DNA of 64,000 nt from Vanessa cardui (GCF_905220365.1 NC_061154.1:12400001-12464000), one strand, 5' to 3'; shown: positions 53,301 to 61,491, counted from the stretch's first letter. Numbers and translations are program-made. Notes: a model not told the origin generated them from the letters alone.

Positions 53301-53344
53301 TCTCTTGAATGGTGTTTATGAAGAAAATGCGATATGCCGTGCAT
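17100..53344 (-). CDS. SNF4Agamma: AMP-activated protein kinase gamma subunit, long form (9 exons, 711 aa)
   Basis: Regulatory gamma subunit of the AMPK heterotrimer; it binds AMP/ADP/ATP at its CBS repeats and so reports cell energy state to the alpha kinase subunit. Exons in transcript order: 53344-52453, 47016-46874, 43698-43650, 29771-29634, 22669-22517, 19875-19697, 18647-18444, 17928-17782, 17330-17100. Every junction is GT-AG and phases agree, giving 2136 nt. Residues 1-345 are a Ser/Arg/His-rich extension. CBS1 is near 383-443, CBS2 near 465-527, CBS3 near 538-600, CBS4 near 611-669, and the last 45 or so residues are acidic. Nucleotide-contact positions known from mammalian gamma are kept: Arg in VRAAPLWD, Asp in LTITDF, His-Arg in RIHRLPVID, Arg in RVSALPLID, Asp in AKFDVI, His-Arg in VHRLVVVD and Ser-x-Ser-Asp in ISLSD. 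Insect orthologues also carry long N-terminal isoforms. Confidence 0.95.
17524..17750 (+). mobile_element. Helitron-like element in AMPK gamma intron
   Basis: It begins TC after an A (17523), carries the motif ACGCGAAAGTAACTGTCTGT near its start and ends ..CGCAGGTAACAGCTGA followed by T, fitting A-TC...CTRR-T. The GCGAGAAAAGCCGC stretch before the end resembles a decayed terminal hairpin. No coding capacity. Confidence 0.55.
17782..17928 (-). CDS. SNF4Agamma: AMPK gamma exon 8: CBS3-CBS4 linker
   Basis: The acceptor is ATTTTCAG and the donor GTATGA beginning at 17781. It is a phase-0 exon of 49 codons: NLAAEKTYNNLDVSLKKANE, then HRNEWFEGVQKCNLDETLYE and VMERIVRAE. The conserved NLAAEKTYNNLDV..A piece and the EGVQKC.L.E.L helix follow the family exactly. 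It lacks an ORF of listed length because both flanks carry stops. Confidence 0.95.
18003..18308 (-). mobile_element. tRNA-derived SINE copy
   Basis: It shares head (B-box GGGTTCAAACCC on the minus strand near 18245-18257), body and GTT-type tail with the copy at 45203-45498, with moderate divergence. It lies in an AMPK gamma intron in the sense orientation of that gene. Confidence 0.8.
18444..18647 (-). CDS. SNF4Agamma: AMPK gamma exon 7: CBS3
   Basis: The acceptor is TTGTTTCAG and the donor GTAAGT beginning at 18443. It is a phase-0 exon of 68 codons: INELPKPSYLQCKLRDVRIG, then TLKDIETATEDTSIIEALRK, FVNRRVSALPLIDTEGRLKD and IYAKFDVI. RRVSALP and AKFDVI contain the Arg and Asp that line the exchangeable nucleotide sites in mammalian gamma. 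Confidence 0.95.
18680..18790 (+). repeat. Second repeat family, partial copy
   Basis: Shares CGTTGACACATTAACAATTC, CCTTACATCCTTAGAAACTG and GATGTTATGTCCGCTGTACC with 20047-20236. It begins about 30 bp upstream of an AMPK gamma acceptor (exon 7), close to that gene's branch-point region. Confidence 0.6.
19697..19875 (-). CDS. SNF4Agamma: AMPK gamma exon 6: CBS2
   Basis: The acceptor is TTTCCAG and the donor GTAAGT beginning at 19696. After the split Gln it reads VLKGSVMPLVSIGPDSSLFD, then AIKMLITNRIHRLPVIDPDT and GNVLYILTHKRILRFLFLY. The RIHRLPVIDP block holds the His-Arg pair equivalent to His151-Arg152 of human gamma1. VLYILTHKRIL is a hallmark of the family. Confidence 0.95.
20047..20236 (+). 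repeat. Second repeat family, partial copy
   Basis: Shares CCTTACATCCTTGGAAACTG, GATGTTATGTC, GCTCACTCACCCCTCAAACC and the closing GTCCTACCACCGAGTGA with the copy at 58095-58376. Confidence 0.65.
20401..20705 (+). mobile_element. tRNA-derived SINE copy
   Basis: The head GCTGAGATGGCCCAGTGGTG and B-box GGGTTCAAACCC read on the plus strand; the body ends in CCCAGCAGTGGGAAATTTACA and a TTTAC-repeat tail (about 20684-20705), unlike the GTT tail of the other copies. It lies antisense to AMPK gamma. Confidence 0.8.
22517..22669 (-). CDS. SNF4Agamma: AMPK gamma exon 5: CBS1 nucleotide site
   Basis: The acceptor is GTTCTCAG and the donor GTAGGT beginning at 22516. It encodes VRAAPLWDSQRQRFVGMLTI, then TDFIKILQMYYTSPNVTMDE and LEEHRLETWR. 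The Arg of VRAAPLWD corresponds to Arg70 of human gamma1 and the Asp of TITDF to Asp90. Reading past the donor would add a non-conserved tail, so splicing after TGG CGA C is preferred. Confidence 0.95.
23385..23510 (-). repeat. Second repeat family, partial inverted copy
   Basis: TCCTAACATCTTAGTTCCCA, then GCGCATTGGCGATGAAG is the reverse complement order of the copy at 58095-58376. Confidence 0.55.
23850..23885 (+). mobile_element. Helitron-type 3' end
   Basis: GCGTACGAAGCCGGGCCAAG followed by TTGCTAG and a T resembles the terminal hairpin plus CTAG of the element at 62789-63056. The 5' limit was not found. Confidence 0.4.
24660..24724. repeat. 33-bp tandem duplication
   Basis: ACCAAATTATATAGGTCAGT and the 12 bases following occur twice, starting at 24660 and at 24693, without a mismatch. 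Likely a recent slippage or local duplication. Confidence 0.9.
29634..29771 (-). CDS. SNF4Agamma: AMPK gamma exon 4: entry to CBS1
   Basis: The acceptor is GTTTTTCAG and the donor GTCAGT beginning at 29633. It encodes EEDESQIFVKFFKFHKCYDL, then IPTSAKLVVFDTQLLVKKAF and FALVYN plus one base of Gly. FHKCYDLIPTS.KLVVFDT is near-invariant in animal AMPK gamma. This is the first exon common to the long and the predicted short form. Confidence 0.95.
35120..35437 (-). pseudogene. Possible decayed coding fragment, unidentified
   Basis: On the minus strand one frame runs about 105 codons with a single stop (TAA within GAACTTTAACTTGAA near 35330-35335). It reads acidic FNKQVEPKEDCNINII, then KTSTETVMNALWNTHDL and FEKDRERYEYHRFSGQT, ending in TAG near 35121. 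Composition looks more protein-like than chance in this AT-rich DNA, but I cannot assign a family. It lies in an AMPK gamma intron, on the same strand. Confidence 0.3.
36380..36840 (-). promoter_or_regulatory. GC/CpG-rich patch, candidate internal AMPK gamma promoter
   Basis: About 460 bp of strikingly GC- and CpG-rich sequence lies in DNA that is otherwise AT-rich. It covers the alternative first exon and roughly 290 bp upstream of its ATG. No TATA box was recognised. Position and composition suggest a CpG-type promoter for the short isoform; this is inference. Confidence 0.5.
36408..36552 (-). CDS. SNF4Agamma: AMPK gamma alternative first exon (short form)
   Basis: ATG at 36550-36552 opens MLRLHYFSDNPALAVEDDEE, then SVYSIELIKEF, EAVGRAWKAFLADWLLK and one base, with donor GTGTCG at 36407. 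The leftover G joins the AG that begins the exon at 29771 to restore the conserved Glu, giving ..DWLLK-EEDESQIF. The result is a 398-residue form lacking exons 1-3 but keeping all four CBS repeats. The exon sits in a GC- and CpG-rich patch, as expected for a promoter-proximal exon. The frame stays open upstream but only through a GTG, not an ATG. The donor is weaker than consensus and the upstream bases are not a strong start context. The role is inferred from phase and position. Confidence 0.7.
40380..41345. repeat. Diverged direct duplication, two blocks about 770 bp apart
   Basis: Blocks near 40390-40470 and 41163-41245 share GTATTGTC.GCG, AT.GAAAAAGTA and AAAATGACCTACA.ATAT in order; a second matching pair follows near 40592-40650 and 41290-41340 (GTGTT.AGGC.TATTTT, GATTT.GCATTGG). 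Similarity is clear but decayed, so this is an old segmental or transposon-related duplication. Confidence 0.5.
42103..42345. repeat. Composite repeat: LINE-like tail plus Helitron-like fragment
   Basis: TCAAAATCAAAATATACTTT then ATTCAAGTAGGCTTTTGTAA (about 42103-42150) is a tail sequence I recognise as common in butterfly genomes. It is followed at about 42240-42345 by a minus-strand copy of the Helitron-associated motif that also starts the element at 17524 (GTGAAAGTAACTCTGTCTGT on the minus strand). A short plus-strand scrap of the same motif lies at 41775-41797. Confidence 0.5.
42960..43130 (-). repeat. Second repeat family, diverged inverted copy
   Basis: GCAGGTCCTGCTGGGTGGAT, ATTCGCTCATGGATTATTCT and later GGTCATAATATCTTGCGCCC follow the order of the family in reverse orientation, with many changes. 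Confidence 0.4.
43650..43698 (-). CDS. SNF4Agamma: AMPK gamma exon 3: 49-nt mini-exon
   Basis: The acceptor is TTCTTTTAG and the donor GTAAGT beginning at 43649. It encodes LPVADPFLEKVSLSDL plus the first base of a Glu codon. It joins exon 2 in phase 0 and exon 4 in phase 1. It is far below normal open-frame detection size; support comes from both splice sites, exact phase and agreement with the known insect AMPK gamma linker. Confidence 0.9.
44593..44943. mobile_element. Fold-back / MITE-like element with long inverted arms
   Basis: The left arm (44593-44670) and right arm (44860-44943) are inverted copies with small gaps. Exact blocks include TCCGCTCTGCATAAAAT and GATTTTTCGATTGGATTAT. The spacer of about 190 bp has no coding sequence. 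Confidence 0.6.
45203..45498 (-). mobile_element. tRNA-derived SINE with target-site duplication
   Basis: On the minus strand the head reads GAGATGGCCCAGTGGTTGG (A-box-like TGGCCCAGTGGTT) followed about 40 nt on by GGGTTCAAACCC (B-box), then a conserved body and a GTT-repeat tail. It is flanked by the perfect 13-bp direct repeat TCAGCCGCTGTAC at 45190-45202 and 45499-45511. This makes it the best preserved copy in the window. Transcribed by RNA polymerase III and mobilised by LINE machinery, as for SINEs in general. Confidence 0.85.
45990..46118 (+). pseudogene. Unassigned exon-like fragment
   Basis: A GC-richer stretch on the plus strand with an acceptor-like CACTGGTGACAG (AG 46004-46005) and a frame reading GGLVRFLPKESELRFNGEML then LAFMPPLHADKIYS. 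It vaguely recalls the membrane segment F....F..LPPI...AGYS of Na+/H+ exchangers, but the match is too weak to name. It could be a decayed gene or transposon fragment nested in an AMPK gamma intron. Confidence 0.2.
46874..47016 (-). CDS. SNF4Agamma: AMPK gamma exon 2: linker with DPHHAAILFRDSRG motif
   Basis: The acceptor is TTTACAG and the donor GTGAGT beginning at 46873. It takes two bases to complete a Gly codon and then 47 codons: AYLRRAASQEAEKRRSSLG, then NVPTARHRASDAFLDPHH and AAILFRDSRG. The DPHHAAILFRDSRG string is characteristic of insect AMPK gamma just before the CBS core. The exon is GC-rich in AT-rich surroundings. The overlapping plus-strand open frame at 46766-46966 is a shadow. 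Confidence 0.9.
50030..50155 (-). mobile_element. Decayed, internally deleted SINE copy
   Basis: It keeps the tail-side piece (CTATTGAGGAGACAATTT) and the head-side piece (CAATCTTCGGTTAAGAT then ATCATTGGAACATCACGGCTC) of the SINE family but lacks the middle. Confidence 0.5.
52453..53344 (-). CDS. SNF4Agamma: AMPK gamma exon 1 (long form): Ser/Arg/His-rich N-terminal region
   Basis: This is the first coding exon of the long form: ATG at 53342-53344, donor GTAATA starting at 52452. It encodes 297 residues plus one base. It begins MHGISHFLHKHHSRES and is low-complexity and likely unstructured, with many Ser, His and Arg. Basophilic phosphorylation-type motifs RRGS occur at residues 54-57, 200-203 and 240-243, and RRS at 277-279. 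A compact segment IQEIIRTFSKKVGHWRHES at 218-236 is the most structured-looking part. An AG at about 53361-53362 on the minus strand could be an acceptor for a 5' UTR exon further upstream. A 75-codon plus-strand open frame inside it is an antisense shadow. Confidence 0.85.
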
Positions 53345-53779
53345 TTTTTCAGTTTATATTTACATTTATTCCCACTAAAGTTTAGTTCGATCTATTTTCT
53401 TAAAATCAAATATAAAGATTGCGCTGTTCCAATCGAATTCTGGTTAAACCAAAACTAATTATAAAGAAAATAATAAATTTAATAAAACCATAAATTACAA
53501 CTTACATTAAGAGTATTCATAGAAATCGGTAATTTCTACAACATCAAATCGTAATTCCTACAATATTATGAATTATTACGAACATTGAAATTTGTATAGT
53601 TTGTAACTACTACCAATACGTACTCGTATACTTAAACATTTTGTTGACCATAATTATTTTGATTAAAAAACATTACTTAAGCCATGTATTGTGCAATAAC
53701 GACGGAAACCAAACAATATTCAGATAACATATATATATTTATTAAGTATAGCTTAGTATCGTGAGTTTTAAGGGTTTGA

Positions 53780-53985
53780 AAGCATTGAATGGGAACCGGT
53801 TTATTTTTACGATGTTCGCGTTCGAAGGTCAGCGTATCCTATTTAGGGAGTGCATTCACGTGAGAAAAGGGAAAACACAGCTGGTCTTGGAAATAATGTG
53901 GATGAAGTTCTCCAAAAGGCAAGACGCATGCGCGTATAAGGTCACCTTCAGATCAAATCTGGTGAAAACGAGGTCACCACCCTAA
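53780..53985. promoter_or_regulatory. GC-richer patch with three AGGTCA half-sites upstream of AMPK gamma exon 1
   Basis: AGGTCA occurs at 53826-53831, 53939-53944 and 53971-53976, all on the plus strand, about 480-630 bp upstream of the long-form ATG. AGGTCA is the half-site recognised by many nuclear receptors. A 74-codon plus-strand open frame crosses this patch but resembles nothing known. A regulatory role is inference. Confidence 0.3.
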
Positions 53986-55719
53986 TTCTTTGCACATTGT
54001 CATTATTTTATTCCTTTATTAATAGTAATAAAGAATAAGTCACTATTTTAACGGGATCATGTGTGTAAAAGGGCAAGCGCGTAATTTTCTCACAGTTCTA
54101 ATTTTTATTCATATTTTTTTCTTTATTAGAAAAGACTTGCTTACGTGGTCTTCATCAAAGTAAAATAACTGCGCATTGAATATTAAATTTCATAGGGTTA
54201 CATTTTACGCTACTTATTCAAGAATTATTCTTGTAAACTGAGCTCTAGGAATATAATACTGAGTGACATTTACAAGCCCGTATAATTTTAGATTTAGCAA
54301 GAAATCAATACCGAATTAATAAAAAAATCTAAAAAAAAAGGAAACAATATATTTTGTTTCAATACATTATCTCATACGTACATATGAGTAATGAAACATC
54401 ATTTATACGTGTAAGAAGCTAATTTTTTAAATATTTGATTGTTCGTCGAACAAATAGATCAAACCAATGAAAGAGAACTTTTCAATCTGATCAAATAAAT
54501 AGCCACAAGTGCTAAATTTACGTTGACAAGACGCGAAACAAAGAAATATTCTTCAGGGCGTAATTAATAAAAATCGCTTACAATTCTAAAAATTACAAAT
54601 TTGCGATTAATATTTATTAATTTAAAATAATTATTTTAATATTAACATTCGAATGTACATATGAAACTTGGTACAGCCTAGCATATTATGAGTCTCTCTT
54701 CTTTTTTACATTCGGTTTGTATATAAACTAATTGAAATTTATTTGTTTAGAGAATAACCCTACCCATTTAAATCAGTTATGAATTGAACCGTTTCCTTCG
54801 TGTTACAAGTGACAAGAATCGTTAACACGAGGTCAATCGAAATCATAAACAGCAAGGGCACCTAAAATATGTGTAGTAATAAAATTATATATGTTTTAGT
54901 TATCAAGGCTAATAAATATAGCGTGATATAAAGTTCATTAACTATTCCTTTAAAAAAATCTTAGATCTATAAAAAAAGATTGAAAACTGAATATATATAA
55001 AAAAAAAACATTATTAATTTCTGAGATATGTCAAACTTATTGAATTACTAATTGCTAGTGTTTTGTTTATTTATCTGAACTTTTAAACATGCTTGAAATA
55101 TATTTCAATACAATTGTAATGGACGCTTTAAGTGTTGACTTCGTTTCGCGCCAAAACGTGGTCTATTTATCCTGAGGAAAACCAAAGCATTTCCTCTACA
55201 GCGTGTTCATAATAAAGTTTATTTTTGTTTAGTTGGTTTGTAAAATTACAAACAAAGTTACAAAGAAATATTGCTCTCTACCCTTTGTAATTAAATGTTT
55301 ACAAGCAATCTCTGACTTTATTACGTTTTATTAATATTCATGAATGCAGACGTGAAGACTATCTATTATCTATGTCACCTCTAAATATAACAAACATGTA
55401 ATTTTCTTATATGCTCATAAAACACGACTAAATGTGTGTAAAATATAGTTCACACTTTATTTAACTATTTAATTTTAAATCGTAATTGTAATGGTTTACC
55501 TTATGAATTTAACATAAATGCAAATTTATATACGTACAAAACTATTTGTTTACTACGGCATTGCGCCAAATGATCACAAAAACATACGTGCCATGTGCAC
55601 GCTCTATGCCAAAACGTAAACAGAACACAATGATCAAGAATCGACCGAACAGCGCATCCGTAAATTTATAGTCTATCAAAGAACTTAGCATGACACAAGA
55701 CTCATAGCGTTGTTGATTG

Positions 55720-55885
55720 CCTACAGTTTTATTATCGCTGCAGAATGAGCGCGACACGTCACACACTCGCGGCGGTCGTGGGTACACTAACTTAGAGTAA
55801 AATAAATAAGCAAAGAGAGTGGGCACGAGAGGGCATAGAGAGGCGCTTGGCGACTTTGGCCGCGTGACGAACACGCGACTAGAGT
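55720..55885 (-). promoter_or_regulatory. CpG-rich patch, possible distal promoter or 5' UTR exon
   Basis: This is a short CpG-rich stretch about 2.4 kb upstream of the AMPK gamma long-form start, in an otherwise AT-rich background. A possible minus-strand donor GTAGGC starts at 55724. It could be a non-coding first exon of the long form. The overlapping 110-codon minus-strand open frame is not recognisable as a protein. Confidence 0.3.
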
Positions 55886-56344
55886 TTTGTGAATAAAACT
55901 ACATTTTCGAATACATTCATTAAAATCTACCTATCATTCTATCGGGGATCACATATACATGTACATGTACACATGTACAAATATAGGTATCTCCACACTA
56001 CTTAATTTGAACCCGCTCTCATATAATAACCAGTTTCATTTTTTTAAGTAAAACACAAAAAAAAATCATGTCATTATTAATCACAATTATTTCACTAACG
56101 TATATATGTTAAGCAGTGGTATGAATATGATAATTAAAGACAATGTATTTTTTTAATAAATAAAATTATTACATGTTACTCGATATTCATTATTATTACC
56201 TTAAAATAGTTAATGGATTTTAATCCACCTGCCTTAAAAGCAAAAATGAAAATAAAACTAATTCAGCCATTTCTTTGAACACATATTTCAAACGAATACA
56301 ACACTGTGATATTTTTAGGAATTCATCGATGGCTGAGATTGTGT

Positions 56345-56490
56345 TGGGCCCTCTGGGTGGGTCACCCACCCACTGACCATTCTACTGTCATAAAATAATT
56401 ATTTGTATATCTGACTTTCAGTAGTGTAAAGGGTGAGTGAAACTGTGTAATTAATGGCACAACATAACTTGTAGGTAAACATAGCCGGTT
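56345..56490 (-). repeat. Second repeat family, diverged inverted copy
   Basis: CCCACCCACTGACCATTCTA, then AAAGGGTGAGTGAAACTGTG and GGCACAACATAACTTGT match the reverse orientation of the family, with substitutions and a short insertion. Confidence 0.4.
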
Positions 56491-57274
56491 TGTAGCAGGT
56501 AAGCACAAATATGTAGTAATAAGCAATTAGAAACATAACTGTTCGAAAATTTTCATTATTATATATGAAATTACTTTCATAATAACCGAGGTATATCTAA
56601 ACAACAATAATTGTATGTACCTTTATTTGAACAATAACAAACTAATGCGTTGAATAGCTAGTTATTTTAAGACGAGCACAAATGTTACCTTACTTTTTCT
56701 GTGTATTCCCATGTAAGCTTTTGTCTTTTTGAGAATAAATGTCTATAAGCCTACCTAAATTTTGAAGTAAACTTACACTTATAGAAACATGATAATAATA
56801 TGCTTAGCTAGCTATACGCAATTAAGTATAAAAAATATTAACACCGAGCCAGTCACAATGGATTTCAGGTTTATTTGAAATTGTGAAAAAATATATCACT
56901 ATATCTTTTGAACACACCAAGCTTTTGTATCCCTCCTACCATCAAAATCACAAAATAGTAGCTGTAAAAGGGAATATATTTTCTTCTCCGATTTAAATTC
57001 GAAATTCGATATCCAATTTTAGAGTCCTCCGACTGTTGGGCTTTAAATGACATTTGATAAAAAAAAATAAACAGGCCTCTCGTTTGTTTGAAGGAACGTC
57101 AGGCAATAAGATTTAAAACCATTAAATTAAGGTGTGTTACATCAATTATTAACTAAAACAAAACAAATTGGCTGTCGGAGATATCAGGACTACGCGGGTC
57201 TACAGCTAACCTCCTACCATAGAATTACTTTGTTTCAGATAACTAAAACTAAACATATATTGTACTCATATATG

Positions 57275-57560
57275 GGACAAGATTATGGGTTCAATCGTCA
57301 CTAAAATTTATGTGTTCAATTTATTTCAACATTCATATTGTGTTCGTAAAGACATCACAAGAAGCCTGAGAAAACCAGTAGATGTCACACGAAAAACTAC
57401 TGTGTCCATCTAACAACCCACATTCGAACAGCTTTTTGAATAAGCACCAGACCTTCTCTCTAAAGAAGAGGGACCCTGACTAACACCTGGCTTATGACTA
57501 GTCAGTTGTCAATTAAGTCAGTAGTGGAAATTTAGCAAGTTGCACTTGCAATCAATTTTT
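57275..57560 (+). mobile_element. Decayed SINE copy
   Basis: Plus-strand remnants of the family: GATTATGGGTTCAATCGTC (B-box region) and the tail-side block CTTCTCTCTAAAGAAGAGG to GTCAGTAGTGGAAATTTAGCA. Heavily substituted. Confidence 0.45.
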
Positions 57561-58094
57561 TTTTATTTGTGTTGCCTTAATATTTACTCTAAGTATATAA
57601 ATAACCATAAGGAATACTATTTATAAGAACTATTGTTAGTAACTGCTGCATTATGTAAATTTACGCGCAACAAGTTGTGTAAAGAAACACGAGATAGCTA
57701 TTAATGTGTAGATTAACGTCTGCAGGACGTCTATATGAAGCTAACCTTTGACATCGAACGCTCGAGTATGGAATAAATACATTATTAGTACGTAGACTGT
57801 GAAGTGCAATAAAATTTACTTACTACATGAACAAATACACACAATAGATTCGTGTAAACTAAATCAACTTTTCGTAACAAAATAAGGTTATATATAAATA
57901 ATAACCTACTTTCGAATCAACTTACTTTATATAATAAAGACAATGCCAAATGTAGAAATATTAAAAACAATTAACGATAGCTTCAGTTTAGGTCATTACA
58001 TTAGAGCTAAGTCTCAGTATACTTTAATTATTCATTTCAGCAAATCTCTGTCGTAATTAATATGATTACTAAAAAGTAGTATCCGAGACTTTTT

Positions 58095-58376
58095 TTATGG
58101 TATAGATTAGCGGACGAGTATATGGGCCACCTGATGGTAAGTGGTCACCATCGCCCATAGACAATGACGCTGTAAGAAATATTAACTATTCCTTACATCG
58201 TCAATGTGCCACCAACCTTGGGAACTAAGATGTTATGTCTCTTGTGCCTGTAGTTACACTGGCTCACTCATCCTTCATACCGGAACACAACAATACTAAG
58301 TACTGTTATTTGGCGGTAGAATAACTGATGAGTGGGTGGTACCTACCCAGACCTACCACCAAGTATACTTTGGCTT
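58095..58376 (+). repeat. Second dispersed repeat family, longest copy
   Basis: It runs from GCGGACGAGTATATGGGCCA through CCACCTGATGGTAAGTGGTC and ends around GACCTACCACCAAGTA. Diverged pieces with the same internal order (CCTTACATC, GATGTTATGTC, CACTCACCC, CCGGAA.AC) occur elsewhere in the window on both strands. I recognise it as a very common butterfly repeat, probably the 3' end of a non-LTR element, but cannot name the family firmly. Strand is assigned by convention. Confidence 0.7.
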
Positions 58377-58716
58377 CCGCCACATTTAGCTTTGACAAAA
58401 TGCGCCGAAATTTCAGCTGAAGCTGTTGTTCCTATGTAATCCCATAAAAATAAATCCCGTAAAATTACTCTCTAACATGTTGATATTATTTAATTAATAG
58501 TTAAGCGTGATCTATGGTAAGCAATGTTTCGAAAGTCATCGATGATCCTTGCATGCCAATATTATACCCGTTCATTGATCTTTAATATTGGAAAATTTTA
58601 TGTAAAGAAACATGGGAATTGGCATTATTATGAGTCATAAAATAAGGTAATCTAAAATAAGGTAATTTAATTTAAATAAGGTAAGTATAGTAACAACGTA
58701 TAAATTCACCTCTTCG

Positions 58717-58757
58717 ACTTCGGCCGAAGTTTGTAGCGAAAGCCGATTAATCGGCTT
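58717..58757. repeat. Two adjacent perfect palindromes
   Basis: ACTTCGGCCGAAGT (58717-58730) and AAGCCGATTAATCGGCTT (58740-58757) are each perfect palindromes only nine bases apart and share the CTTCGGC theme. A small tandem of AAATAAGGTAAT-type units lies just before (about 58640-58685). Confidence 0.6.
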
Positions 58758-58924
58758 CGGCTTAAGACAGGAATCAAAAAGTCACACTATAGTTTTTGTG
58801 TTCTAACTAAAAAAAAGTATGCAATTTTTAAGATTTGGATGCTGTTTCTATGACTAATCGACAGTAACGTTATTTTAATAAAAAATACCGTCAATATACC
58901 ACATTTGGTTAATAGCATTTGAAA

Positions 58925-59136
58925 CTTATTTCATAAAGCTGCACTGAAGTGATTTCGTGGATACACGTATGGCAGGTTTTCTCACGCATGTTTTCCTTTA
59001 GCGCCGATCACGCCGATTTACCATATAAACAAAATTAAACACATGGAAACTCAGTGAATCTTGACTACCTAAGGAATTCTAATCGCAGATTCAATTTAAC
59101 ATTCATGTTCTAATCAGTGAACCAATCAGCTCTTAA
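58925..59136 (-). mobile_element. Decayed SINE copy
   Basis: Remnants of the SINE body on the minus strand: GGCAGGTTTTCTCACGCATG, CGCCGATCACGCCGATTTA, and a head remnant ending near AACCAATCAGCTC. Old copy. Confidence 0.45.
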
Positions 59137-61491
59137 AACTAATAATAAATGTTTTATATAATTAATTTCACGAACGCGATAACATTCTTACATAGAAAGG
59201 GTAATATGAAAAATAAAATCGTAATGGATCCATAAAATTATAATATCAGTTTAGTCTTAAGTCGAAGGACACGTTTAATAAAGTAATAATTCGTAGTTTG
59301 GATTCAAACATAAATGGGTATTTAATAAATCTCGTTTTTTAACGCACATAAAGCCGATTAGTCTAGCGCCTGATTCCATACTGATCACGTTGGACGATAA
59401 AGATAGCAATGTCATTGCAATAATGTACGATAGTAATTGCTTCAAAGTTGGCTTAGCTACTTTGACTGAAGACAGTCACAAATACGTGAATATTTTGCAA
59501 ATTTAACATATGCTTAGCCCTATATTTCTAAACTCTTATAATAAACATCGTTTGTTTTATATTCCATCTGGTTTTCCAAAGTAACAACTCCGATATTTTT
59601 TTGAGTAAATGGTAAGCGAAATAAAAAAATATGTATAACTATGTAATACGTGCCAAAAAAAATATAGTGCTTTGATGACTTACCTGAAGCATAATGGTGT
59701 TGCTGAGCTATCGCCCTCTGAAATGATATAAAACGATAAAATAAATCAAGAGAAAAAAAAACAAAAAAGCTGGTGGTGATATGACAATGATGATAAAACA
59801 AAAAAATCTTAGCATGAAATTGTACATGTGCAATTTATCAATCTATTGAAACGCGTTACCCACATAAATTATACATAAATTATAACCGTGAACAATGAAT
59901 AAAAAATATTTGTATTTAAATAATTGTGCGAAATACAACTTAAAATTAAATAGGTACTCAAATATATGTCCTGACGACTAACATATAATAAAATGATAAA
60001 AAAAAACACTAAACGACAAGTAACTAAACATATTATTTCTCCAACGTCACTTACGATGATTTAAGAATGTAAATAATGGTTACAAGGAATAAAAAATAAT
60101 AGTTAGTTGATAATAAATATGATATGAAAACGACATTTTAATATATGTATTTATACCTACCTACGTGTCATCGAGTCAACAGTATAAGGATTTATTGCAT
60201 TATAAATACTTGTAATCTTATAAGTGCCAAAGTTTTGTGTGCGGATGTTCGTTTTTAAATCACACTCCAACGGAACGAATTCTATTCAAATTCTTGTATG
60301 GACGTCGCCTTTTTTATTTCGTGGAAAACATACGAAACATTTTTTCACACTTGAATGGGACAGGTAAAGCTAGGTTAATGAGGTAAATACTCGGAATATT
60401 TTTTGTTATTTATTACAACATAAGTGTATATAAATATATACAATCATGAATCGTCGTACACAAATTCCACACATTATAACAGAACGTTACAAAATTAAGT
60501 AGCACTAATGTGCGATTACTAGATACCTTTACATAAGTTCGCTAAACGATCGTGTATAACTAATCATCGTGACAATAAATCAAGTCGATTTCAATTTTAA
60601 ATTATTATTATTCCATCAAAACTATTTTGAATAGAATAAAACCCTATATACCTTTAGTGAAAATTTTAATATCTCAAGGTCACGCCCAATTAAGGTACGA
60701 GTTAAAAACCCTCTCAGTCCAAATTTTTGCGTTGCCTATTTTTGTCTCAGTGATTACGGAACGATAACTACATAAAAAAAATCGGTTATGGTCTTATTTC
60801 AAACAGTCCAAAAAATAAAGAGGATTGTTAAGAGTAATCACCCACAAATAATTAATTTTAGAGAGCGAAAATTACTGGCCAGCTAGAAAGCAGTTCTGCG
60901 GCCGTATAAGAAAAAAAAATTGAAAAACTTAATCAAAGTATCAGTAAATTGATATCGACAAACTTCTATTCTAAATTAACTAATCAACAAATTAAATATT
61001 TGGCATTATATATTAATTTAATAAGCTTGTTTTTTTTTTAATATGATAATATATAAGATGAGTAACTTGCAGTATTCAAAGAAATGAAATCAACACAAAA
61101 CTTGTTATGTTCAAATTTTCTTCTGAATAAATGCGATGTTTCACGGGATGGCCACTACTATTATATTAAGGATTAATGTACCCTTTAACGTTACCTATAT
61201 AATCAATTGCACTCTATTCGTTAATAAAAGGAAGGAAGTCTTATTTACTTGAACTTCTTAAAATGAATAACCATTCTGTTGTACTATAAAATGTAGGCGG
61301 CCCGCGCCGTCTCTCAATTTGTTTCGATATCGTTTATTGAAAAATATAATATTATTTTCATTTTATTAAATATAACGCTGATACTATTCATAATTCCTTT
61401 ACTTTCATATTTAAAAATAGAATATCGAAATGTTCGCTATGACGTCAATCAATTTAATAAACAATTGTTTTATTAATAAGCGAATCTTAAT

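Noticed and set aside
53761..53985. 74-codon plus-strand protein gene
   Set aside because: No similarity recognised and start is a GTG; interpreted as possible regulatory sequence instead.
55542..55874. 110-codon minus-strand open frame
   Set aside because: Frame is open mainly because it crosses a CpG-rich patch; no family resemblance, more likely promoter or UTR.
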